Positions 46,150-56,950 of a stretch of 64,000 nucleotides of DNA are shown piece after piece (the first letter of the stretch is position 1; each line of letters starts with the position of its first letter). Made by a program: the position numbers and the translations under genes. The stretch comes from Petaurus breviceps papuanus. Lineage: Eukaryota; Chordata; Mammalia; Diprotodontia; Petauridae. The DNA is taken from the NCBI GenBank assembly GCA_028583685.1, contig JAMXIF010001210.1, forward strand, positions 10,151,468-10,215,467. The letters run 5' to 3'. The notes under the pieces were generated by a model. The model made no database searches. It worked only from the letters and a program-made list of their open reading frames with translations, and had not been told where the DNA came from.

Positions 46150-47640
46150 AGACGCTGTTTGGCACCATCAAAGACTCATCACTGTCTCTCACCCCCATAT
46201 TCAAATTGTTGCCAAGACCTATACATTTTACTTAAGAAATATTTCTCAAATACTTCCTCTTCTCTCCTCTGACACTGCCACCTATCTAGTGCAGGCCCCT
46301 ATCACCTCATACGTTGATCACTGCAGTATCCCCCTGGTGGGTCTGCCAGCCACAAATCTCTCCATTCCAGTCCATCCTCTATTTAGCTGCTAAAGTGATT
46401 TTCCTTAAATGCTGGTTTGAACATGTCATCCCCATACTCAGTAAACTGTTGTGCTCCCTATCACCTTCAGGATCACATGCAAAATCTTCTATTTGGAATG
46501 CAAAATCCTTCAGAACAACACGCTTCTCTAACCCACCCCTCACACTTTTTCAGTCTTCTTACATCTTAGATCCTACCACATACTCTTCAATCCAATGACA
46601 CTAGCTTGCTTGCTGTTCTGGGAACAAGTCACTCCAACTCTCAGGCCCCGGCATTTTTTCTGCCTCTGTACCTGAAATTTCCCCTATACCTGAAATGCTC
46701 TCCTTCCTTATCTTTACTTTCTGCCCAGCTTCTCTGGTTTCTCTCAAGTCCTAGATAAAATCTCACCTTTTGTAGGAAGTCTTTCCCAATCCCTCTTAAG
46801 TCTAGTTTTCTGAGAGTAGTAATAGCAGCAGCGCTCTGGGGACCCAGTCTGCTAATTTGAAGAGAGGTTGGGAAATGATACTCTTCTGCTTCTTTTTCTT
46901 TTGCTCTTCCTCCCTTCCTCCACTTCCTTTTCCCCTTCCCTCCAGTCCTCTCCCCTCCTCCCCTCCATTTTCCTTCTTCATGTCTTTTTCAAAAAGCTAA
47001 GACAATTTACTTTTGTGCTGTGAAGTTTTAATTTTTGATATCTTGAAATATAACTCTGGGAAAACAGGCTTCAAAAAAGCCCCCTGCATTTTAAATGGAA
47101 CTACTTGACTATACTTTTAAATCCAAATCATTCTGGTTTTCATTGAATAGCCAATAATAGGTCCAGCCCTAGCCTCTGTGGCTCCTTGTTATTTAAGTTT
47201 GATAGCTTAGAATGAATGTAAATAACAATTGTTTTCTCTTTTGGCCAGAAACTGAGAGTTTTACCCTCTCTGAATTTAGAAAGACCAAGGTCATCCATTG
47301 CATCCTGGATTGCTCTCAGTTGTCTTTACCTTTGTCTTACCTTTGGATTCCAATGACTTTGGAGGAGAGAGCAAGGCTGACATCTTTGCACATTCTGCCT
47401 CACACAGATCCAATTCATGTCCAAGTCAAGAAATCACACTTGTGATGTCATTGATCCTTTTTGAGAATAAAGGATGAACTACAAGTGCCTCCTGATGTTA
47501 ATTATTCCTCTTTATTCTTTATGTAGATTGTTTGTGCACATTTGTTTGCTTATTGTCTCACTGATTAGATTGTGAGTTCCTCCAGGGAGAATTCTATCTT
47601 TTACCATTTTTTGTATCCCCAGTTCTTAGCACAGTATGTC
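46150..47640 (+). repeat. L2 LINE, split by an RTE-type element
   Basis: The left part (46150-46810) is sense L2: 'caaattgttgccaagaccta', 'attccagtccatcctctatt', 'ctgaaatgctctccttcctt', 'tttgtaggaagtctttccca', ending 'ctcttaagtctag'. The right part (47488-47640) resumes 'gtgcctcctgatgttaatta', 'tagattgtgagttcctccag', 'tcttagcacagtatg'. The halves are collinear around the insertion. Confidence 0.85.
46811..47487 (+). mobile_element. RTE/BovB-type insertion (MAR4-like 3' end)
   Basis: The element fills the break in the L2. Its 3' half (about 47190-47485) has 'accaaggtcatccattgcat', 'tggaggagagagcaaggctg', 'gatccaattcatgtccaagt', 'tgtgatgtcattgatccttt' and the RTE-like end 'aaaggatgaactaca'. 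The 5' half (46811-47190) is not recognised and includes a C/T-rich run at 46900-46980. A complete autonomous frame is absent. Confidence 0.7.
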
Positions 47641-48195
47641 CCCCACACCCCTGCCCTTGTCTAGGATGAAGTTCTTTTTTCCTTCTACCTCTTAGAATCC
47701 CTCATTTCCTTCAAGATTTTACATGAAGGTTTTAAAAAAATATCCTCTAATTATTAGTGTTCTCCTATCCAAAATACTTTATTTCCTTGGGTATATGTTG
47801 TAGCCTCCCAGGTAGACTCTAAACTCCTTCATTCAATCAATATTGAGGACCTGCCACATGCCAGGTACTGTTAAAAGTGTTGGTTGCTAAGAATACCAAT
47901 ACAATGAGTGAACCAATTCTTGCTGTCATGGAGCTTACATTCTAATGGGGGAGACAATAAAGTCATCATTATAAAAAAAATTAATATAAATAAATAAATA
48001 CAAAGTCGTTAAGTACAGGCTGTGTTGAGAGTGGCAGATCAGACTATTGAGAGGAACTGGGGAAAGGCTTTGGGTAGAAGGAGGTGTCTGCATTCCTTCA
48101 AGGCAAAGACTCTTTCAGTTTTGTCTTTGTATCCCCAGTGCCCAACCCATAGTAGTAAATGGTTAATGAATGTTTGTTAATTTATTGAATTAAAT
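47641..48195. repeat. L2 (+) with a reversed L2 fragment inside
   Basis: Sense L2 at 47641-47826 ('tccctcatttccttcaagat') and 48091-48195 ('atccccagtgcccaacccat') brackets a reversed L2 piece at 47827-48090 ('ccacatgccaggtactgtta', 'catggagcttacattctaat', 'gaactggggaaaggctttgg'). Confidence 0.75.
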
Positions 48196-48461
48196 TAAAA
48201 TTTAAGTGCTCCAAAACAATATGGAACCAACCGAAATTAGGCTTGGCCTTTAGTAGCACATGTGCATACGTGAATGCCACTCCTTCCACTAAGTCACATG
48301 ACTGCCTTAGTTGCTAAGGCCCAGGGACTCATCACATAGAATTCAAAAGGCTTGCCCAGGGTCTGCCTATTAGGAAGTGTCAGAAAGGGTGTTATGTTTA
48401 TACATGTAAATTTATAAATAAATTTTTAAAATCCTCATTGTAAATATAAAGGTTTGGATAA

Positions 48462-48722
48462 TATGGCAGCTGGGTAGTACGGTCGATATAGTGCCAGACC
48501 TGGAGTCAGGAAGACTCATCTTCATGAATTCAAATCTAGCCTCAAATACTTACTAGCTATGTGACCCTGGGCAAGTCACTTAACCCTGTTTGTCTCAGTT
48601 TCTTCATCTATAAAATGAGCTAGAGAAGGAAATGGCACACCATTTTAATATCTTTGTGAAGAAAAGCCCAAATGGGGTCATGAAGAGCTAGACACAACTA
48701 AACCACTAAAGAACAACAACAA
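48462..48722 (+). mobile_element. MAR1-type CORE-SINE, near full length
   Basis: 'gcagctgggtagtacggtcg', 'ctggagtcaggaagactcat', 'gtgaccctgggcaagtcact', 'tctcagtttcttcatctata', 'gagctagagaaggaaatggc', 'aaatggggtcatgaagagct' and the end 'aagaacaacaacaa'. Confidence 0.92.
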
Positions 48723-49243
48723 TATATCAATACAAACTTCAAAAAAGCCTAACTGTTTAATGCCCATGAGATTGTTCTTGCTTATAGGTTATACTTGGCA
48801 ATTAGCTAGCCGTCTTATGAGAGCCAAATGACATCTCTTCTTTGTTAAATTTATAGTGATATTTTTAAAATACTGAAATAATCTTCAAGACCGAGCATTT
48901 AAAATTGTGGGAACCTTAACATTTAGTCTCATTTCTGGTACAGAATCCTCAAGTTTAGGATCTGTTTATTTTGGTAGAAATACTGCATATGAAGTCTAGC
49001 AGTTATGCCACCTTTATTAATCTGTCAGTTGTTAGGAACCTAAATTGTCTGACTGCATAAGCTTCAAATTGATAAAGATTAGAACAAAGAAAAATGAACA
49101 TGTTGAGTAGTACACCATTCTGGTGTCATCATGACATGTTTATTCAATCATCTTCTCTGTAATTAAAATTTTTAATAAGATGGCATTTAGGGAGCATAAA
49201 AGAATATTAGTACAGGCAAAAACTTATACTATCATTAACATGG

Positions 49244-49284
<41 letters not shown>

Positions 49285-49539
49285 ATTGTTTACACAAGTG
49301 TGATAGGATCTGAGAACTTCATGTCAAACCTCTTCATTCTACTCAGTCTATTAATGTGGGAAGCCCAGAGTACTAAAAATATCTTGTTGAACTGAAGTAT
49401 TTTCTATCTCCAGATGTAGTGTTTTCTTCATTCTGTCATGCTGCTTCATATTCATCTGCTTACATAAATTCTCTAGAGAAAATAATTGTTTTATTTCATA
49501 TTATTGTCATATACTTTCTGTGGTATTATTTCCATGTAG
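48723..49539. other. Unassigned intron 2 with (GT)n
   Basis: No gene recognised. A (GT)n microsatellite at about 49247-49281 creates a spurious 71-codon frame. Confidence 0.6.
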
Positions 49540-49795
49540 AGATGACTAGGTGGCTCAGTGGATAGAGTGCTGGGCCTGGAGTCAGGAAGACCTGAATTCA
49601 AATATGACCTCTGGCACTTAAAAGCTATGTGACCCTGGGCAAGTCACTTTACCTCTATTTGTCTTAATTCACTGGAGAAGGAAATAGCAAACCACTCCAG
49701 TATCTTTGCCAAGAAAATCTCATGGACAATATTGGCATTCTGTGGTCTGCAGGGTAAACAAAGAGATGGAAATGACTGAATGATTGAACAACAAA
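49540..49795 (+). mobile_element. MAR1-type CORE-SINE
   Basis: 'gactaggtggctcagtggat', 'ctggagtcaggaagacctga', 'gtgaccctgggcaagtcact', 'ctggagaaggaaatagcaaa', 'ccactccagtatctttgcca' and the end 'gattgaacaacaaac'. Confidence 0.92.
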
Positions 49796-49799
49796 CATT

Positions 49800-50930
49800 T
49801 CCATATAATAGGCACCACCTATGACAAAATGATTAGATTGGACAGAATTGGATTCTAGCTGAGGCTCTGATAATCTTAATATTCTTCTATAAAGTAGATG
49901 TTATTCTTTCCCACACCAACCATTTTACAATAAGTACTTGTAAAAAAAAAATGCACCAAACCTACAGGTCATCTACTAAAGCAAACTAATAGCAAAAAGG
50001 TACAGAAAGAGAAATCTTTCCCCAAGTTTATTATACCTGTCTTCACTGGCTTTTTTATTTTTATTTTTTAAATTAAAAAGGGACTAGATATTAACTATTT
50101 CATTTCTAAGTATTGTAGATTATGTTTGGTATTTCTAGCATATGTTGTATAACTTAGTTTCATCAACAAAACAATACAAGATCCCATAGATATTGTCTGG
50201 ATAGGTTCTCCAGGGATGGGATTTAACCAGCAGTAGATAATCAGAATCTAGATAAACATTTAGAGTTGAAAGTAGAGGAGTGTTGACCATTTACTGCTTG
50301 TGTGTGTTTTAGTTGGCATTCATTTAGGAGTATGCATTGTTCAGGATGGTCACTGAGGTCCTTTGAATTCTAAATTTTGTAATTCTGAGCTGTGATAACA
50401 AAATGTGTAGTTTGAACTTAAGACTCAGCCTGCTTAATATCTTAATTAACTTAATTTAAGGTTATGTCTATTTTACCTTAAAATATGTACAGAAGAAATT
50501 ACTATGCCTTGTTAAAACTATTTGGGTTGAGTATAGGTCAAATAATATGCTTGAAAACTAATGAACAGTAAAAGGCATATAATAATTTTTAACATATTAT
50601 TAGTATTATGGCCCTTGTTTTCAGAACTTTTCTGTATTTCTTCTCAGAAATTCCTCATTAGTATTTAAAAAGAGGTGTTTATACCACTGTTGTACTTAGA
50701 AAATTACATGTTATGGAATACTAAAAATACAATGCCTTTAGGCTTTTAAGGGGGTAGCAGGGAGAAAAAATAGCAAATCTTTTAAATTTTTATCTATTTG
50801 TATGCTATTCAACCTTTGTATTTTTTTAAGGAAATTTAGAATTAATGATAAAAGTGAGATGTTAAAGCTATTTTTATGAAAATGTAATTGTATTTTTTCA
50901 TTGGCTAACCTTTTTCTATCTTCTTCACAG
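49800..50930. other. 3' end of intron 2
   Basis: Largely unassigned; 50190-50400 may be an old L3 tail ('gatggtcactgaggtccttt'). It ends with a possible branch site CTAAC (50915-50919), a pyrimidine tract and the acceptor CAG (50928-50930). Confidence 0.6.
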
Positions 50931-51072
50931 TAATTATAGTACTGAATGGAAGTGGCTTGTAGACAGAGCTAGAGTTGGCAGCCGCTGGACATGGCTTCAG
51001 GCCCAGATTTCGGAACTAGAATACAAAATTCAACAACTAACTGACATTCACAGACAGATACGTGCCACCAAG
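50931..51072 (+). CDS. KANSL1L: KANSL1L, second coding exon (residues 370-417)
   Basis: A 142-base exon bounded by 'tatcttcttcacag' and the donor AAG/GTATTG. The first base completes codon 370 (GT+T, valine) left in phase 2 by the previous exon; 47 full codons follow and the exon ends in phase 0. It encodes NYSTEWKWLVDRARVGSRWT, then WLQAQISELEYKIQQLTDIH and RQIRATK. This block is almost unchanged in human KANSL1L and is similar in KANSL1; WKWLVDRARVGSRWTWLQ is its core, followed by a short likely helix or coiled coil. The exact phase match and protein identity leave little doubt. It is too short to appear as a standalone open frame, and the next exons lie beyond 64000. Confidence 0.97.
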
Positions 51073-51589
51073 GTATTGTCTATGTGCTCAGAAATGGGCT
51101 CTTTTAAATGATTAATCTTTTGTTTATACAAAGAGTAATTCATAGAAAAATAAAAATGATTAACTGAAATACTGTTAAGGAATTTTATAAAAATTGAAAT
51201 TTTGAATAATTTTTCTAAACTTATGTTGCCTTATTAATGTAAATTTTAATTCTTTGTATCCTTTTTTTCTACAGAAGTTTCTGTTACCTTTTCTGAATTA
51301 TTTCTTGCTTCTTTAGTTGATTCTGTTTAATTGAACTAGTAAATATTTGAATGTTGTTCTTAAATATCTACTTTGTTGATGTTTAGTTTTGGAAGTTATT
51401 TGTGGGAAATTGTACTGAATATATTTTGCTAAATTAGGTTCTTAAATTTTTTTAGAGCAAAAATATTAGCTTAAAAGCAATCAACTTAAAGGAGAATACA
51501 CTTTGATATACTATTTTTACTTTCAATTTTGAATTTAGGAAAAAAAGTTAATTTTTAAATTTTAAAAACTGATAGTTTCCTTGACAACA
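51073..51589. other. 5' end of intron 3, unassigned
   Basis: AT-rich intron sequence after the donor; nothing recognised. Confidence 0.6.
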
Positions 51590-52480
51590 ACACATTTCCA
51601 TCTGGATATTCAGCTGGCACCTCAAAATTTAAAAGTCCAACAGCATTTTTTGTGTTTTTATACATCTTAAAATGTATAATTTCCTTGGGTACAAAGTTCA
51701 CAAACCAATCTTATTTAATCTTTCCCTTTTAAACCTGCTGCTCCTTATGATATCTCTAGTTCTGTTTTGGTAGTGAATTTTCCTTGGTAGGCTTCTTGGA
51801 ATTATCTTGAACTTTCCTTCATCTCACCTCATATTCCAATAGTTATTAAGCCTCCACGTATTTATCAAATCTCTGTCCTTTTCTTGAGTTCCCACTGCTG
51901 GCATGTGAGCACAGACTCCCAAGACCATCTTCCTGGACTATTGAAGCAACCTTCTAGTAGTCCTCCCTTTCCCGTCTCCCATATATCTTTCATACCACTG
52001 TCAAAAACATTTCCTTTACATGCACCTCTCTAGTCTTGTCATTCCTCTGTTCAGAATTTTCAGTGGCATTCTATCGTTCATCAAGAAAGCTTCAGCACCT
52101 TTGTCTGGACTTCTGAACCCTGCTATAGTCTGGTCCCTGCAGACTTATTTCGTATGACTGCTCTCTGGGCACTTTACTCAGACCAGATCTCTGCTCTCAG
52201 TGTCATCTGTCCCTGAAATGTCTTCCATCTTCTTTAGTCTTAACCATTCTTTTAAATTAAATTCATCATTCACTTTCTCTATGATGTCCCCAGAGGGTAA
52301 TGACTTTTCCTCTTTAACATTGCATAGAATTTTGTTTTGCAATTCTCTAGACTGCTTAGAATGAAATATTGTATATTATATTTACATACTTGTGTATTAT
52401 TCTTCTACTGTAAGCTCTACGGCAGCAGGAACTATGTTTTTAGGACAGTGATTAATAAATGTTTGTTGAATGAATTAATT
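51590..52480 (+). repeat. L2 LINE 3' part
   Basis: 'gaattatcttgaactttcct', 'ttctagtagtcctccctttc', 'cattcctctgttcagaattt', 'ctgctatagtctggtccctg', 'taagctctacggcagcagga' and the end 'aataaatgtttgttgaatga'. Confidence 0.85.
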
Positions 52481-53009
52481 CTCCAACTGTGCTTTGCATG
52501 TATGGGAAAGACAATTTGATCAAAGTACACGTAAAACATTATTAAAAAAATACTTTCTATTTCTAAAAACGTCTGTACACTTCAGGAGTATCTTCCATCT
52601 TTTGTGGATGTCAGTTACTTAGAAGTGAATTGTAATAGTTTGCAGCAATGAGAAAAAATGAAAAGGAACTTTTCAGTTTTCAATTTCAAAAGGAAATTTT
52701 CAAATAGGAGTTCAACCAGACAGAAGAGAATTCCTTGAATTATGAGTTTTGCCAAAAAATGCTATTCTCTAATTTTTCATGCACACCCCCTCCACTCCCA
52801 CCCCCCACCTCCCCACACACACACATTTATGGTGTTTCATCATAAGAGTTTTGGTTAAGCCAGAGGAACCACCTGGCTAGAGGTCTTGAAATCATGCTAT
52901 AGAACAAAGCTTCTTAATTGGAGTACTTTGATTTGTTTTTTTTTTTTTTTAAATTATAATTGTTTTTCTGTCTAATTGGTTTCCATTGTAATCCTGTGTG
53001 TTTTATTTT
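52481..53009. other. Unassigned intron 3
   Basis: No gene or named repeat. C-rich and CA-rich stretch at 52785-52825 and a T run near 52938. Confidence 0.5.
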
Positions 53010-53380
53010 AAACATTTAAGACCTGTTTCTGAGAAGGGCTCATTAGGTTTCACCAGACTGCTGCCAGAAGGGTTCTTTGCACAAGAAAGGGAGAGCCCTT
53101 TTCCATGAAGGAGCTGAGGCTCTTTAGCCTGTAAAAGAGAAGATATAGGGGGAATTGTGATAGTTGTCTTCAAATACTTGAAGAGCAGTGGTGCAGAAAG
53201 ACTTGCTGTGCTTAGCCCAAGAGGCCAAATCAAGGGTGAGTGGGTGGAAGTTGCACAGAGACAGATTTAGAAATTGTAATGGAATAAAAACTATGTTCTG
53301 TTCAGCAGGTCACATTGCTCAGATCTTGATTAAAACAGCTGGTCAGCTGGGGGAATTCACTCCTACCTCATAATAGATCA
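53010..53380 (+). repeat. L3/CR1-type LINE fragment
   Basis: 'gagctgaggctctttagcct', 'gtaaaagagaagatataggg', 'gatagttgtcttcaaatact', 'agtgggtggaagttgcacag' match sense L3. The following 53381-53759 is unassigned. Confidence 0.82.
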
Positions 53381-53759
53381 AAGAGAAAGCATTACATATA
53401 GGAGGGGGCAGGATATCTTTTAGATCCATTCTTTTCTAAAATGTCTAAATTGGAGTATCCTCGGGTTGTGGGAAGAAAGTTAAAAAAAAGTTATTGAGGT
53501 GATGGAATACTCTTAAGGGTCACCTAAAGATCATTTGGATTAGGCAACCTTCACCATTTGGATATCAGCTTCCTGGGCAAAGAAGAGTATAACAACTCAA
53601 TGGAGGAGGGAAGGTGAGGACTAGAATATGTTTCCCCATTTCAAACTTAATGAAAATGAAAAAAGATGATTTAAAAATGGAAGTACTTAAACTAAACTGG
53701 TTTCTACAGTTGATGTGAAGAAAAATTTTTTAACAGTTTTAGCTCCCCAAAAATGAATT

Positions 53760-54280
53760 GGGAAATGTTCTCTGTGAAAGGTAGAATTTCATCTAGGATT
53801 TGAAAGAAGCAAGGGAAGCTAGGAGGTGGAGATGAGGCATGTGGGGGGATTTTTTAGGTATAAATATGCCAGCCAGTGAAAATGCCTGGAGCCAAGAGAT
53901 GGAGTGACTTGTTCCTGGAGCAGCAGGGAACCAGTGTCACTGGACTGAAGAGTATGTGGTAGGGTGTAAGGGGTAAGAAGACTGGAAGAGGAGGGTAGAG
54001 TTTAAGTTATGAAGGACTTGGGAATTTGTATTTGATCCTATAGGTAATAGGGAACCACTGGAGTTTATTGAGTCACATGGTCACACCAGCATTCAGGAAA
54101 ATCACTTTGGAGGGTGGACTGCATTGGGAAGATTTGTGGCTGGCAGATTTGCCAGGGGGCTATTGCTGGAATCAAAGTGTGAGGTGATAAGGGCCTGTAC
54201 CAGAGTGGAGGCAGTATCAGAGGAGAGAAGGGGACATATTCAAGATATTTTGTAAAGGTGAAATCACGGTTAATTCCCTT
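53760..54280 (-). repeat. L2 LINE fragment
   Basis: 'tttgaaagaagcaagggaag', 'gccagtgaaaatgcctggag', 'ggtaatagggaaccactgga', 'cagagtggaggcagtatcag' are reversed L2, fairly well preserved. Confidence 0.88.
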
Positions 54281-54589
54281 AGAAATCTATGTTTTCATTG
54301 TATGAGTACTCACTTTACTGGTGCAATAAATATTGAATCACTTTTTGTTATGACTTTTGAAAGGTTTGTGATTTCTTTGAGATTCCATGGTTGGAATTCC
54401 AAGAATGGACTTCTTTCTATTAATACACTCTGCTTTTCTGTCAGGGTACCATTGAAGTACCATTTCCTTCGTGAAGACTTCCCTGACTCTTAGAATATTC
54501 TCTTCCAAGTGACAATGATAATTTTCTCTTCAGATTCCTCAGTATGGTTTTCCTAGCCATCTCCTTTATTCTCTGATGCCATAATTCGT

Positions 54590-54960
54590 AGAATCCTAGA
54601 TTTAAAGCTGGAAGGGAAGTTAGAGATCAAATTTATTTATTTATTGTTTTTTGCTTTTTGGAGGGGGGAACATAGGGCAATTGGGGTTAAGTGACTTGCC
54701 CAAGGTCACATGGCTAGTAAGTGTTAAGTGTCTGAGGCATGATTTGAACTCAGGTCCTCCGGACTCCAGGGCCAGTATTCTATTTACTGTTCCACCTAGC
54801 TGCCCCTAGCGATCAAATTTAGCCTTCCTAATTTTACAGATGAGTAAATTAACAACCAACAAACAAAACTTTTGCCTGAGGGAGTTATTAACAGAACCAA
54901 GATTAGAACCTAGGCCTTTGAACTCCAAATCTAGCATTGTTTCCTTTGTACTCAACCATG
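54590..54960 (-). repeat. MIR-like SINE interrupted by a WSINE
   Basis: The older element is at 54590-54635 ('ctagatttaaagctggaagg') and 54822-54960 ('taattttacagatgagtaaa'). The WSINE (54636-54806, reversed) has 'ggcaattggggttaagtgac', 'gaactcaggtcctccggact' and the head 'ccacctagctgcccc'. Its 15-base duplication, TAGAGATCAAATTTA and TAGCGATCAAATTTA (54621-54635 and 54807-54821), differs at one base. Confidence 0.9.
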
Positions 54961-54969
54961 GATATAGCT

Positions 54970-55589
54970 TTTCACTTCTATTAGATATATTGCCAGTGCC
55001 TTGCTCATTAAAGGAATTTAATATTTATTGAAATAAACTCTGTCATTTGTCATATACTTTAAACGATGTATGATTTCATTATGTAGGCATTATTTCTACT
55101 AACAGAGTCCCCTTGCTTCTTAGTAAACAGTCTTCATGAGTTACCATGGTCAAAAAAATTTCTCACCTGGTACCTAATCTTCTTTTGATGATCTTCTTTA
55201 TTTAGTTAGACTGTTGAGTGGACTAGACTTGAATTATTTCCAGACTTGTAGAACCTTCAAGAGCTCATACTCTGTTAGCAAATACTTTCTGTATTCTAGT
55301 CACTTGCTTTTCCTTCACTAGATGATACTTCGATGAGGGTGGAATTGATATTGTATCTCCTTTACATCTTGCATAAGGACTAGAACTTTTTATTTCTGCA
55401 TGTGTTCTAAATATATGCTTTTTTAAAAAACAGAATTGAATTCTTGAGTATATCAGTAGAAAGTTGTTCATCAGTTGTTCATTCAGTTTCCATCACAGGA
55501 ATTTAGAGATGGAAGAAACTTGAGATCATCTTGAAGCTTGTATTGTACTTTATGGAGTAAACAGAGGCCATCTGCCATGAGTACTTTTC
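54970..55589. other. Unassigned intron 3
   Basis: No gene or named repeat recognised. Confidence 0.5.
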
Positions 55590-56950
55590 TGAGTATACCT
55601 CAGCAGCCTTCTGTGCATAATATTCTGAACTCTCCTCCTTTACTCCCATCATCTACCTTTGTCCTCAGTGTTATCCCTTACTATCTCCAAGAGTTTGCTC
55701 TAGCTTATATTTTCTCTCTCTCATCTTCAACTTCTCCCTGTCCACTGGTTCTTTTCCTACTACATGAAAACATAATTCAAGTTTAACAGTTCTCAAACTT
55801 TTTACTCTTTATACTCTTAAAAATTGAGTTCTCCTCCCCCCCAACTCCAGAGCTTTTTTTTTTTAATTAATGCTTTATTAACTTCTGATTTACATCATTC
55901 GTTTCCACCAGATTTTGAATTACAAATTTTCTCCCCGTTTTTCCCCTACCCACCGCCCCGAAATAGCAGTCCCACAGGATATCCCCTCCTCCAATCTGCT
56001 CTCTCCCATATTTTCTCCCATACCCCTTTCTACTTTTCCAGTGGATCTCTATGCCTCAGTGCCTGTATATCTTATTTCCCAATTACATGTAAGATGGTAT
56101 TAAAAATAGTATATATATATATATATATATACATATATACATACATATACACACACATTTATATATATATATATATATATTTGAATATTTGATTTTAAAA
56201 CTTTCAATTCCAGATTCATTCCCTTCCTTCCTTGTCACCCACCCTTACTGGGAAGATACGCAGTTCAGTATAGGTTGTACATGTGTGGCTAATGCAAAAC
56301 AATAACATAGTAGATATATTGTAAAAGACTGACTATATTTCCCTCCCTCCTATCCCACCTCCCACTTGTTCTATTCTCTACTTTGATCCCGTCTATTTTC
56401 AAAAGTGAGTGATTCCAACTTCCCTCCCCCCCCAGCCTGCCCTCCCTTCCATCATCCCCCCTCTCATCCCCTTCCCCCCCTATTCTCCTGGAGGGTGAGA
56501 TACCCTATTTAGTGTGTATTTCACTCCTTCCTCAAGCCAAATTCAATGGGAATAAGGTTGACTCATTCCCTTTTGCCTTCCTATTCTTCCCCTACATTGT
56601 AACCATTTTCCCTTGCCTCTTCTGTATGAGATAGTTTACCCCAATCTGTCTCTCCCCATCTCCCCTCATTATATTCCTCTCACCTCTTAATTTCACCTTT
56701 TAAGTATCATTCCTTCGTGTTAAATTGGTCCTGTGCCCTCTATCTATGTATACCAGTAAACATATATACACTCATTCACATATGTATTCATATGCCCATA
56801 TACCCTCATATATAGACAAATATATATATTTCTAATCCCTTCAACTACTGAGAAAAGTTTCATAAGTTACAATTATTGTTTTTCCATGTAGGAATGTTAA
56901 TAGTTCAACTTTGATAAGTTCCTTATGATTCCTTTTCCCTGTTTACCTTC

